Of a stretch of DNA of 62,581 nt, positions 53,500 to 61,790 are shown in pieces. This DNA is from Pseudomonadota bacterium (GTDB lineage Bacteria > Desulfobacterota > JAPLJL01): NCBI GenBank assembly GCA_026388655.1, contig JAPLJI010000054.1, forward strand, positions 1-62,581, given 5' to 3'. The position numbers and the translations under genes were made by a program. Each line of letters opens with the position of its first letter. Position 1 is the stretch's first letter. The notes under the pieces were generated by a model that was given only the letters and a program-made list of their open reading frames with translations, did no database searches and was not told the origin of the DNA.

Positions 53500-53710
53500 A
53501 ATTATTAGAGGGTGTTACAAGTAACGACTTAACGATTTAAAACACAAGGAATAAATGGAAATATCTGACCGGGTCTAATCTCGTTCTTTTATGGAGTGCA
53601 TTAGCCCTGTCCTCGAGCGAAGCGAAGGATTGCTAATGCAATGCATCGGCAAGCCGATGCAGTCCATATAAAAAACTTGATGAAAATTTTCGTAACGCCC
53701 TCTAATAATT
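53500..53710. mobile_element. MITE-like element with 19-bp inverted ends
   Basis: Ends AATTATTAGAGGGTGTTAC (53500-53518) and GTAACGCCCTCTAATAATT (53692-53710) are inverted repeats matching at 18 of 19 positions. Core ends GAGGGTGTTAC / GTAACGCCCTC are flanked by TA on both sides. 211 bp, no ORF. A twin-palindrome repeat is nested inside. It occupies most of the 53409-53731 gap between the HEAT and cheR genes; the remaining bases hold nothing I can identify. Confidence 0.75.
53591..53666. repeat. Twin-palindrome REP-like element, copy 2 (nested)
   Basis: It runs from ATGGAGTGCATTAGC to CAGTCCAT. It carries GCATCGGCAAGCCGATGC (the same hairpin as at 39064) and a GCATTAGC / GCTAATGC pair separated by an inserted CTGTCCTCGAGCGAAGCGA segment. 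Orientation is opposite to copy 1. Confidence 0.75.
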
Positions 53711-53731
53711 GATGGAAATCGGCTAAGTAAC

Positions 53732-54658
53732 TTGGAAAACCTGCCGGAGAACATCAAACCGGGAAGGGAGTCGATTCTGGAACCCCCGCTCCAGATGAGC
53801 GACGAGGACTTCCGGAGCCTCCGGGATTTCATCAACCGCTACTGCGGGATTTACTTCGACGTGCAGGCCAAGTTCCTGCTCGAACGCCGGTTGACCCAGC
53901 AGCTCCGGCATCACCGGATCCGGAATTTCCGGGATTATTACTTCTTCCTCAAGTACGATCCCCGCCGGGAGGAAGAGCTCAACACCCTGGCCGAAATCCT
54001 GACCACCAATGAGACCTACTTCTTCCGGGAAGATTACCAGCTCAAGGCCCTGACCGAGGAAATCCTCCCGGAGATTGCCGAAACCAAAAAACCCGAGATT
54101 CTCCTCCCCTCCGAAAAATGCCTGAGGATCTGGAGCGCCGGCTGCAGCTCGGGGGAGGAAGCCTATACCCTGGCGATCCTGACCCACGATCACCCCCTGC
54201 TGAAAAAATGGACGGTGGAAATCTTCGCCAGCGATATCTCCAACCAGGTCCTGACCCTGGCCCGGAAAGGGGTTTACCGGGAATCGGCCTTCCGGGTGAC
54301 CCAGGACGTCTACCGGCGGCGCTATTTTGAGCCCGCGGAGGACGGGTTCCGGGTCCGGAACGAGATCCGGCGGCTCGTGACTTTCGGGCACCTGAATCTT
54401 CTCGACGAGGAACGCATCAAGATGCTCAAGCCCCAGGATATCATCATGTGCCGGAACGTGATCATTTACTTCGACCGGGAGTCCCGCCGCCGGGTGATCA
54501 AAAGCTTCTTCGAGCGCCTCCGGCCGGGCGGGTTCCTCCTGCTCGGGCATTCCGAATCCCTGATGAACCTCTCTACCGACTTCATCCTCCGGCACTTTAA
54601 GAACGACATGGTCTACCAGAAACCGGGCCCCGGGGCCCCGCCGGGGGGCGCCAAATGA
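53732..54658 (+). CDS. cheR: CheR methyltransferase
   Basis: 308 residues, TTG start at 53732 (no good ribosome site; an ATG at 53795 would remove part of the N-terminal domain). CheR N-terminal helical domain (about 20-75), then the SAM domain with SAGCSSGEEAYTLAI, SDISNQVLTLARKG, and IIMCRNVIIYFDRE. It would methylate glutamates of the MCP at 47970. It is separated from the rest of the operon by the MITE-like element and overlaps cheB by 4 bases. Confidence 0.93.
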   Translation: MENLPENIKPGRESILEPPLQMSDEDFRSLRDFINRYCGIYFDVQAKFLLERRLTQQLRHHRIRNFRDYYFFLKYDPRREEELNTLAEILTTNETYFFREDYQLKALTEEILPEIAETKKPEILLPSEKCLRIWSAGCSSGEEAYTLAILTHDHPLLKKWTVEIFASDISNQVLTLARKGVYRESAFRVTQDVYRRRYFEPAEDGFRVRNEIRRLVTFGHLNLLDEERIKMLKPQDIIMCRNVIIYFDRESRRRVIKSFFERLRPGGFLLLGHSESLMNLSTDFILRHFKNDMVYQKPGPGAPPGGAK

Positions 54659-55725
54659 AGAAAATCCGCGTCCTGGTGATCGACGACTCCGCCTTCAACC
54701 GGAAGGCCATCCGGGAGATGCTCAGCCAGGCCCCCGACATCGAGGTGGCCGGGATGGCCGGGAACGGGGAGGAAGGCCTGCGGCAGCTCCGCAAGCTTAA
54801 GCCCGATCTGGTCACGCTCGACCTGGAAATGCCCGGGATGGACGGCTTCACCTTCCTCCGGATCGTGATGAACCAATCCCCCCTCCCGATCCTGGTGGTC
54901 AGTTCCCGGCGGGAGGCGGAAAGCGTTTTCCAGGCCCTGGAGCTCGGGGCGGTGGACTTCCTGCCCAAGCCCACCCGGACCATTTCCCCGGAGCTCTACA
55001 ACGTCAAGAACGAGCTGATTCGCAAGATCCGGGCCGCCCGGGATTTCCGCCTCGAGGGGATCCGGGAACGCCCCCTCCCGGTTCCCCGGCCCGCGGCACC
55101 CCGGCCCGTCGCCCCCCCGCACCGGCCCGAGCCCGAAGTCGGCGGGCTTCGCCTGGTGGTGATCGGGGCCTCCACCGGAGGCCCGGCCGCCATTTCCCAG
55201 ATTCTCGCCACCCTCCGGCCCGGCCTGCCCATCGGGATTGCCATCACCCAGCACATGCCCCCGGGGTTTACCAAGGCTTTCGCGGAAAGGCTCGACCGTT
55301 TCTCCGCCTACCCGATCAAGGAAGCCGGGGACGGGGACCCGCTGCTGCCCCAGCAGGGGTACATCTCCCCGGGCGGAAAAAATCTTTATCTGGACCGCCG
55401 GGGCAAAAACCTGGTCCTCAAGCTCTCCAGCCGGGGCCGGGAGAAATACCTCCCCTCGGTGGATATGCTGTTCGAGAGCGCGTCCGAGGCCGCCGGCCGG
55501 AACTGCCTGGGCGTGGTCTTGACCGGGATGGGCAATGACGGCAAGGACGGGGTGATCCGGATCAAGCAAAAAGGAGGCACGGTCATCGCCCAGTCCGAGG
55601 AAAGCTCGGTGGTTTTCGGGATGCCCCGGGAGGCCATCGCCACCGGGAAGGTGGACCGGGTTTTGTCCACCGAGATGATCCCGCGCTATATCAGCACCTG
55701 GGCCAAGACGGGGGAATTAGAGTAA
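54655..55725 (+). CDS. cheB: CheB methylesterase
   Basis: 356 residues. Receiver with Asp56 (TLDLEMPGMDG) and the Lys motif FLPKP, a Pro-rich linker (about 140-160), then the esterase domain with GASTGGPAAI (catalytic Ser), TQHMPPGFTKAFAERLD (His) and LTGMGNDGKDG (Asp). It demethylates or deamidates MCP glutamates after phosphorylation by CheA. Closing gene of the chemosensory set. The 55726-55870 gap has inverted GGTTTCGGGTTTC / GAAACTCGAAAC words. Confidence 0.95.
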   Translation: MKKIRVLVIDDSAFNRKAIREMLSQAPDIEVAGMAGNGEEGLRQLRKLKPDLVTLDLEMPGMDGFTFLRIVMNQSPLPILVVSSRREAESVFQALELGAVDFLPKPTRTISPELYNVKNELIRKIRAARDFRLEGIRERPLPVPRPAAPRPVAPPHRPEPEVGGLRLVVIGASTGGPAAISQILATLRPGLPIGIAITQHMPPGFTKAFAERLDRFSAYPIKEAGDGDPLLPQQGYISPGGKNLYLDRRGKNLVLKLSSRGREKYLPSVDMLFESASEAAGRNCLGVVLTGMGNDGKDGVIRIKQKGGTVIAQSEESSVVFGMPREAIATGKVDRVLSTEMIPRYISTWAKTGELE

Positions 55726-55870
55726 AAACCAGTTTCTGGTTTCGGGTTTCGGGTTTAAAGTAAGAAAAAAAACATAATAAACAATGAATTGTTTTCCCTT
55801 TTTATTGTTATCTTTTTAACTCGAAACTAGAAACTCGAAACTATAGAATTAAAAGAGGGGAGGAAATAAA

Positions 55871-56155
55871 ATGGGAACGATCAAAGCGGGGTTTTGGGTC
55901 CTGGTGATCTGTATCGCCTTTATCTTCTTTTTCCAGAATTACAATGAGCTCCAGCACCCGGTGGTGGTGAGCCTGGACTTTTATTTAAAAACCTGGACCT
56001 CGAGCCCGATCCACCTCTGGATGCTCCTCATCCTCTTTTTCCTGCTCGGCTTCATCATCTCCTCGCTTCACAGCGCCTACGAGCGGCTTGCCCTGAAGCG
56101 CGAGCTCAAGGTCCTCCGCGCCGCCAAGCCCGCCGCTTCCGAAGCCAAGCAGTAG
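55871..56155 (+). CDS. LapA-like membrane protein
   Basis: 94 residues with two membrane helices (about 5-22 and 42-65), a QNYNELQHPVVVSLDF segment between them, and a basic C-terminal helix (YERLALKRELKVLRAAK). This matches the LapA (lipopolysaccharide assembly protein A) domain. A good ribosome site (GGGGAGGAA) precedes the ATG. It lies downstream of cheB but 145 bases away, so it may have its own promoter. Confidence 0.87.
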   Translation: MGTIKAGFWVLVICIAFIFFFQNYNELQHPVVVSLDFYLKTWTSSPIHLWMLLILFFLLGFIISSLHSAYERLALKRELKVLRAAKPAASEAKQ

Positions 56156-56340
56156 CCGGAAACAGGTCATGGGTTAGAGGTCATGGGTAGAGACCCCGGG
56201 TCTTCGCTCGGGGTGGGCCTGTAACAATAAACCAGCTCGGTAGCCGCAGCCTTTAGGCTGCGACATGGTTATGTTAGCCCCTAATTTCATTCCCATCTTT
56301 GTTGAAAAAATGGCAAGGCCCTGAATGTTGGCTCTAAGCC

Positions 56341-56381
56341 ATCCTTGAAAATCACCCGTTAGCCTGGTGATTTTCAAGGAT
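56341..56381. repeat. Perfect 16-bp-stem hairpin
   Basis: ATCCTTGAAAATCACC, a 9-base loop, then GGTGATTTTCAAGGAT. No T-run follows, so it is not a typical intrinsic terminator. It lies in the 529-base spacer 56156-56684, which also holds a GCAGCCTTTAGGCTGC hairpin, an ACCCCGGGTC...GGGGT hairpin and no gene. Confidence 0.8.
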
Positions 56382-56421
56382 ACATAGCAATCATATCCGG
56401 GGGGAAAATAATTATTTTTTA

Positions 56422-56446
56422 GTAGGGGAGCCCTTCTATGGGCTCC
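56422..56446. repeat. End fragment of the 134-bp GTAGGGG repeat
   Basis: GTAGGGGAGCCCTTC is identical to the reverse complement of the right end of the copy at 27455-27588, then TATGGGCTCC closes a hairpin. It is a remnant in the spacer before the exported unknown gene. Confidence 0.6.
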
Positions 56447-56684
56447 TTCCCCGGCGCCAGAAGGTTTCCCCTCGCGCCCGGGATCGAAGCCCTGCCACTT
56501 AATAATTTTAAGGATGATTTGAAAATCTTCGATCGCCGGTAAAATCTTGAAATTCTTGCCAGAAAGTAAAAAGAATATTCAAGACTCACAAGGCAACAAG
56601 TAACCTACGTTCCTTATAACGTCCCTTATAATCCCTTATAATTTAAACAAGATTCGAAAACTAGATTTAGTCAACTGAGGCTGA

Positions 56685-58016
56685 TTAATCTACACACAGC
56701 TTGATCGGCTGGTCCAAAATTTTCAGATAATTCGCTTCGATCCCTTCTTGGTAGTTCTTGATGAAGTACATAACCGCATAGACATAAAACGTTCCCTTAG
56801 CTAAGTCCTGCACGCCGTCCATCCAATACCCGATTTGGGGGGATTCGCCCGGAACCGACTCCGGGGGATCAAGCCTGGTGTCGTCATCCATGTAGTATAG
56901 GCTGGCTTTAAGGGGCGATTCCTGAAAGGATCCATCCGGCCTCCGGTCGAGAACCGCCCTGATTATAAAAGCGCCCTCGGGCCCCTTAGCCAGAAACCAG
57001 TTAAATCCCTCTCCCTTGACCCCCATTTCAGTTTCGTCCATTTTGCCGTCAACCTGGAGCCAGCGGGGGTCAACATTGGTCAAGACCTGCCAGCCGTGCA
57101 TATTCTGGAAGTCCGCCCCCACCCGCGTCTTTACCCGGAGAATCTTCTTGAACCACTTCATGGACACCAACACTTTGATCCGAACGGGGACGATAGAAAC
57201 ATTATTGTAAAGGATACTTTCAATCGCCGCCGAAGGTGTCCGGAATGTCTTGGTCAGCTGGATGGCACTGCGAATCCGCCGGATAACTCGAATTGGCCCG
57301 TCTTTATAAAGGGATAATTCACCCGAAAAATTGTTTTCGTCCAAGGAGAAGGGAATCCCCAAGATCTTTATTTGCAGACGGAACTTCATCCGATCGAGGA
57401 TATTTTTGCTCCCCCGAATGCTCATAGAGCTCGGGCTGTTGGACAACCCGGGGGAGTAGATGATTTTGAAATTGCTGCTGGTAATCTGCTCCGTCTTGTC
57501 CAAAAGAGTCTGGTAAATCACGTAGTCCACATCGGAGAGCGGAGGTTTTCCGGAAAAGGAGCATAAATAAACCCAGGCTAAAGCCCCATCAATGGGATCC
57601 TCAAGCCTGATTTCATCCACCGCTACCGCCCCCGGGGGGTAATGGTCCGGCGCCAGCCGGTCCCCCGAGTCCCGAACCATAAAAACCAGCTCATCATTTT
57701 CATCGAGGTGCCCGTCGTCGTCATCTCGATCCGGCTCAATGGGGCGGTCTTTGAAGCTGGGGGAAATCATGGGCAATACCCACTCACCCTCTGGATTAAC
57801 CTCGTCAACCTGAAAGGGGATGGGATTTATCTCTCCCGCAATCGAGGAAAAAAGGGAGAGATTGCTTATTTTTTCATTGCGGGTCTTCCGCAGTTCCCGG
57901 CCCCGAACAATGATATAATCTTCCTGCCGGGTTAGGGTTTTCTTTTTTTGAGCTGAGGGGCAGGCGGCTCTTGCTTGATCTTCTTTCGCTCCGGAATCTA
58001 CGGAGGGAAGGAGCAT
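56685..58016 (-). CDS. Hypothetical exported protein, true start unclear
   Basis: 443 residues from the first ATG (58016). That ATG falls inside a signal peptide: the frame stays open upstream to 58109 and encodes SRRIGRKRKSRPGGWAISIV then IAFALMLLPSVDSGA, a good export signal, but has no ATG, GTG or TTG. AGAGGAT lies 7 bases before an ATC at 58094 and could be its ribosome site. The mature protein has a DRDDDDGHLDENDELVF acidic loop, possibly Ca2+-binding, and no family I can name. It ends KILDQPIKLCVD. Confidence 0.72.
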   Translation of the reverse strand: MLLPSVDSGAKEDQARAACPSAQKKKTLTRQEDYIIVRGRELRKTRNEKISNLSLFSSIAGEINPIPFQVDEVNPEGEWVLPMISPSFKDRPIEPDRDDDDGHLDENDELVFMVRDSGDRLAPDHYPPGAVAVDEIRLEDPIDGALAWVYLCSFSGKPPLSDVDYVIYQTLLDKTEQITSSNFKIIYSPGLSNSPSSMSIRGSKNILDRMKFRLQIKILGIPFSLDENNFSGELSLYKDGPIRVIRRIRSAIQLTKTFRTPSAAIESILYNNVSIVPVRIKVLVSMKWFKKILRVKTRVGADFQNMHGWQVLTNVDPRWLQVDGKMDETEMGVKGEGFNWFLAKGPEGAFIIRAVLDRRPDGSFQESPLKASLYYMDDDTRLDPPESVPGESPQIGYWMDGVQDLAKGTFYVYAVMYFIKNYQEGIEANYLKILDQPIKLCVD

Positions 58017-58198
58017 AAGGGCAAAGGCAATAACTATTGAAATTGCCCAGCCACCCGGCCGACTCTTCCGCTTTCTGCCTATTCTTCTGGAGATGAGCCG
58101 ATCCTCTGTTTAGGAAAAATATTTTCCTTATCAGCGCGGGGTTTCTTCCTTAGAGAATCTCAGAAAAGAGGAGCGAACAATTGACGGATTTATCAATA

Positions 58199-59569
58199 TC
58201 AATCTCCATAAAATGAGAGTGTCAAGCCCAGGTTCCAAACGTTCCCGCTGGCGGTTACCGAGGAAGCTCCCCCCTCTTTTACCGTGGTTCGCTCAATCAG
58301 CATCCGGTACTGACCGTGAATGCCTGCCGAGATCGAATCGGAAATCTTGAGGCCCGCCCCCACCGATAAGGCATGGGTATCGAGGTCGATAACCGTGGTG
58401 GCGTGCACCTGGTCGGGCACCGCGCTGGGCCGGAAGAAATACCCGCCCCGGAGCTTGAGGAAGGAGAGCAAATCGTACTCCACCCCCACCCGGGGGACCC
58501 AGATATCCTTGAACTTTTCAACTTCAATGGGGACGCCGCCCAATAAATCCGATCCCATATAGGGTGGGGTGTAATCAGACCAGGCGTATCGGGTGGCGGC
58601 CAAACCCACGTTTAATTTTTTCATCGGATTTAAACCGAGCCCCAATCCCCACTGCCCGACATGAAAGAGATCATAGCCGTTGCTATCACCGGATATGGCT
58701 TCGGTCAGATTCAAACCCAAAGCAAATTGCATCGACATGGTTTGGCTGTAGGAAACTCCGAGCTTGATACTCTTTAAGATGTCGTTATCGAAGTCCTCGA
58801 AAGGTTTAATCAGAGCCCCGGCCACCGGCGCCTGGTCTAAGGGCATTTCCATGTTAAATCTCGCGCTCTGGGACGGCTCAATATTCATGCCTCCCTGTCC
58901 GTCAAAGAATCCATCGAGCCCGACTCCCACTGAAATCCCGGGGATATCCAAATCGAAAAACCGGTCCGCCATCCCGGAAAGATTGAAACCGCCGGCGAAG
59001 ATCATGTTGAGTTTATTCGGATAGTTGGTATATTCCAGAAACAACGGATCGGCCGGGTCGACGAACATAAAGCGAACGCAATATTGCACTCCAAAGCTGG
59101 CCATCAACCCAAAGCTGAATAAATTTTCTCCCGCGGGGGTTTGCACAATCGGCATGACGGCACTAAACCCCACGTGCTCGATTTCATCCACGTTCGCATA
59201 CCATTTCCCCAACTGATCGGCACTTAATTTCCGCAAGCCTTCCAGGGCGCTCCAGTCTCCCAATAGATCTAAATCCAAATTAATGAAATTTGTTATTGCG
59301 AAGAATTCGATATTCATCCTTTTACTTTCGGTGAGAGCGCCGACGTTATAATAGACCGCGCTCGAGTCGTTGGCGGCCGCGGTGCAAGCTCCTCCCATCC
59401 CGACACACCGGGATCCGACGCCGTAGATGTCGAAGTAGCCTTGCGGCCAGGCATTCCGGGGGACCCCTCCAGTCAGAAGCAACAGGCTGAGGAAGAGCAG
59501 CGCCGCTCCCCCGAACCTTCTTCTCCCTCGCTTTTGGGGGGGTTGATGTTCTCTGAGCAAGCTTCTCAT
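58199..59569 (-). CDS. FadL/OmpP1-like outer membrane protein, paralogue A
   Basis: 456 residues from the ATG at 59569; AAGGAG directly abuts it, so a TTG 9 bases further on is an alternative. A longer upstream frame is rejected. A signal peptide (FGGAALLFLSLLLLTGGVP) precedes FDIYGVGSRCVGMGGACTAA, the usual start of FadL/OmpP1-type beta-barrels. It ends in a Phe-rich strand, LGLTLSFYGD. It shares long stretches with the next gene (FLEYTNYPNK, IKPFEDFD, GGYFFRPSAVP). Probable hydrophobic-compound transporter; substrate unknown. Confidence 0.87.
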   Translation of the reverse strand: MRSLLREHQPPQKRGRRRFGGAALLFLSLLLLTGGVPRNAWPQGYFDIYGVGSRCVGMGGACTAAANDSSAVYYNVGALTESKRMNIEFFAITNFINLDLDLLGDWSALEGLRKLSADQLGKWYANVDEIEHVGFSAVMPIVQTPAGENLFSFGLMASFGVQYCVRFMFVDPADPLFLEYTNYPNKLNMIFAGGFNLSGMADRFFDLDIPGISVGVGLDGFFDGQGGMNIEPSQSARFNMEMPLDQAPVAGALIKPFEDFDNDILKSIKLGVSYSQTMSMQFALGLNLTEAISGDSNGYDLFHVGQWGLGLGLNPMKKLNVGLAATRYAWSDYTPPYMGSDLLGGVPIEVEKFKDIWVPRVGVEYDLLSFLKLRGGYFFRPSAVPDQVHATTVIDLDTHALSVGAGLKISDSISAGIHGQYRMLIERTTVKEGGASSVTASGNVWNLGLTLSFYGD

Positions 59570-59586
59570 CTCCTTAAAAAAATTTA

Positions 59587-60942
59587 TCAAGGCTCCCGAA
59601 CCTCCACAATCAATTCCAGGCCGGTGTACCACCCACTGCCGCTTCCGGCTATCGTTCCGGTGAGGGCAGGATCGCTGCCAATCTTCTCCATCGTCCGCTT
59701 CGGCATGATTCGGTTTTGCGCGAAGGTTGCGACCGTAAGTTTCTCGAGAACCCGATAGCTCACTCCCAAGGAAACCACGTGAGTATTGCAATCAATAAAA
59801 TTCGTGTCGCCCGACTGACTCGGCACCGCGCTGGGCCGGAAGAAATACCCGCCCCGGAGATTGAGGGAAGAATTGAATAGCCGGTACTCCACCCCGATCC
59901 GATTCACCCAGATGTCATTGAAAGGGGTAAATTCGAAATCCTGAGCCAACAAACCCTTTACAGAGCCCTCCGCCGTCCAGAAAGGCGGCCGATACTCGGA
60001 CCACAAGACTCTATCCAGCTCGTAACCCACGGTTAAGTTCTCCACGGGGTCAAAACCCACGCCCAACCTCCAGAGCCCGATCGAATAGCTGTCCGGAGCG
60101 GTCATCCTCCCTGTCATTCCCATCAGGCTCATCTGCTTAAAATTAAATACCAGGTTCATCCCGCCATTATAGGAAACGCCCAGCTTGAGGCTTTTCAGGC
60201 GGTTATCATCGAAATCTTCGAAGGGTTTGATCAGGATCCCGGCGATCGGGGCAAAATCCCAGGGCAACTTAATCGCCGTATAGGATGGCATCATCTCCAG
60301 GGTGCCGACCCCGAGGAAGAAAGTGTTGGCTCCTACCCCCAGGGAAATCCCGGGGATTTCGACATCAAAGACCTTTTTGAGAATACCGGAAACATTAAAA
60401 CCGGTCCCAAAGAGGATACTGAACTTATTGGGATAGTTCGTATACTCGAGAAAGATCGGGTCGTTGGGATCCTGGAAAAAGAACCGATTGAACCAAGGCT
60501 TCAAGGGCGCGTTTAAGAGAAACCCCATACTGAACAGGGGCTTCTTCGCCGCATCCTTCCACAGGGCCATCGCCGTGCCTATGTTCATATAAAGGACTTC
60601 CTTAAGGTCATCCTGAAACAGCGCCTCGATATCCTTGGTACTGTTGAAACCTAATTCCGAAAGTTTCTTGGTCCAATAATCCCCCGCGACCGATACTTTC
60701 AGGTTATAGAAGTTTCGCGACACCCCCATCTCGGTGCGGTACGGGCCGGCTTCCACAAGGGCGGCGGGGTTATAGTAGACCGCCACCGCGTCATTGGCCA
60801 GGGCCGCATAGGCCCCTCCCATGGCCACCGCGCGGGAACCCAGGCCGTACACGTTATAATAACTGGCGGAGGCGGAGACCGGCAGTCCGGCCGCCACGAC
60901 GAAGAAAGCCAGGCAATAAAATGCTCTCCTTTTTAAAGACAC
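59587..60942 (-). CDS. FadL/OmpP1-like outer membrane protein, paralogue B
   Basis: 451 residues, GTG start, uncertain. Signal peptide (YCLAFFVVAAGLPVSASA) then YYNVYGLGSRAVAMGGAYAA, NDAVAVYYNPAALVEA. The body matches paralogue A in FLEYTNYPNK, DIEIPGISLGVG-type strands, IKPFEDFDDNRLKSLKLGVS and GGYFFRPSAVPSQ. It ends GLELIVEVREP. The two are a tandem duplication, 17 bases apart, and B lies upstream, so they are probably co-transcribed. Confidence 0.87.
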   Translation of the reverse strand: MSLKRRAFYCLAFFVVAAGLPVSASASYYNVYGLGSRAVAMGGAYAALANDAVAVYYNPAALVEAGPYRTEMGVSRNFYNLKVSVAGDYWTKKLSELGFNSTKDIEALFQDDLKEVLYMNIGTAMALWKDAAKKPLFSMGFLLNAPLKPWFNRFFFQDPNDPIFLEYTNYPNKFSILFGTGFNVSGILKKVFDVEIPGISLGVGANTFFLGVGTLEMMPSYTAIKLPWDFAPIAGILIKPFEDFDDNRLKSLKLGVSYNGGMNLVFNFKQMSLMGMTGRMTAPDSYSIGLWRLGVGFDPVENLTVGYELDRVLWSEYRPPFWTAEGSVKGLLAQDFEFTPFNDIWVNRIGVEYRLFNSSLNLRGGYFFRPSAVPSQSGDTNFIDCNTHVVSLGVSYRVLEKLTVATFAQNRIMPKRTMEKIGSDPALTGTIAGSGSGWYTGLELIVEVREP

Positions 60943-61224
60943 TTAAACCCTACCCCCAAAAAGATCAACCCCGAGATCTATTTGCCCCAAGAATAAGGGG
61001 TCAGCCATTGATATTGGATATAATTGCTTCATTTTCTTCCCCAGCTTCCGATCCTCCGCCCACGAATTCCAGAGCTTGGTCTTTATCTTGGCGTTTGAAG
61101 TCCATTACATCTTCCGCGTTCTGTTAAAACACCGTCGGGTAGAATATTTACCTGCCTTCTCCCCCTCACTCTCCCCTCTCCCCTGAGGGGAGAGGAAGAA
61201 GTAGTAAGGATAGTGAAAAAAATG

Positions 61225-61249
61225 AGGATATCACAATTTGTGATATCCT
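61225..61249. promoter_or_regulatory. Long perfect palindrome, operator candidate
   Basis: AGGATATCACAA-T-TTGTGATATCCT, a perfect 12-1-12 inverted repeat. With a one-base centre it is an operator-like dyad rather than a stable hairpin. It lies about 280 bases upstream of the FadL-like pair and 540 before the Na/Pi gene. No regulator is adjacent. The upstream part of this spacer (60943-61224) holds a C-rich hairpin near 61160 and no gene I trust. Confidence 0.5.
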
Positions 61250-61323
61250 TCCGATCTCCTCGAAACCAGCTTTAATTCTCATGGCTATTACGCTTATTTA
61301 TAAACATTTATATTACAAATTAT

Positions 61324-61700
61324 TTGAATGTCAAGGAAAATTTAATAAACGCTAGGGCGCGAGGACGCTGCCCAGACTTCGCTCATCCTACTACGCTGAA
61401 GCTCCGAAGGACGGGAGCTACGTCGGGCTCGCAGAGCTCGGAAGCTGGAAATACCAATGGAAATCAAGATGAAACGACTGGATTCCCGGTCAAGCCGGGA
61501 ATGACGGCAATGAGAAATGCGGAATGCCGATTTCGGAATTCGGAATGGGAGGAAAAAAACAGAGATTCTTCGCGGAGTTTACACTGAACGAAGTGAATGT
61601 GCTCAGAATGACAGCACAGATTGAAAATCCCCCTCAAACTTCTTTTCACCCTCCCCCCCCACCCCCTCTCCTCAAGGGAGGGGGAAAATAGATATAGGGG
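61324..61700. repeat. Spacer built from repeat fragments
   Basis: It contains a GCGCGAGGACGCTGCCCAGA / CTACGCTGAAGCTCCGAAGG block, a dRS3-like half unit (GACTGGATTCCCGGTCAAGC then CGGGAATGACGG) at 61478-61505, a CTTCGCGGAG / GAACGAAGTGAATG word pair related to 27590-27620, and a CCCTCTCCTCAAGGGAGGGG hairpin near 61665. Open frames across it (87 and 61 codons) look accidental. Confidence 0.65.
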
Positions 61701-61790
61701 AGTGGGATTATAGATTTAAGGGGGAAGATAAATCCTTCCCTCGCAAAAAGGGGAGGAAATTGGCCTCGAAAAACCGTATACTAAAATCCA

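Noticed and set aside
56341-56381. Intrinsic terminator for the LapA-like gene
   Set aside because: The stem is strong but no T-run follows on either strand, and it lies about 190 bases after the stop codon.
59570-59791. 74-residue N-terminal extension of FadL-like paralogue A
   Set aside because: It overlaps the end of paralogue B in another frame and would bury the signal peptide.
61001-61105. A 34-codon minus-strand ORF upstream of the FadL-like pair
   Set aside because: It has only a weak ribosome site, composition like the surrounding spacer, and no neighbouring gene to support coding.
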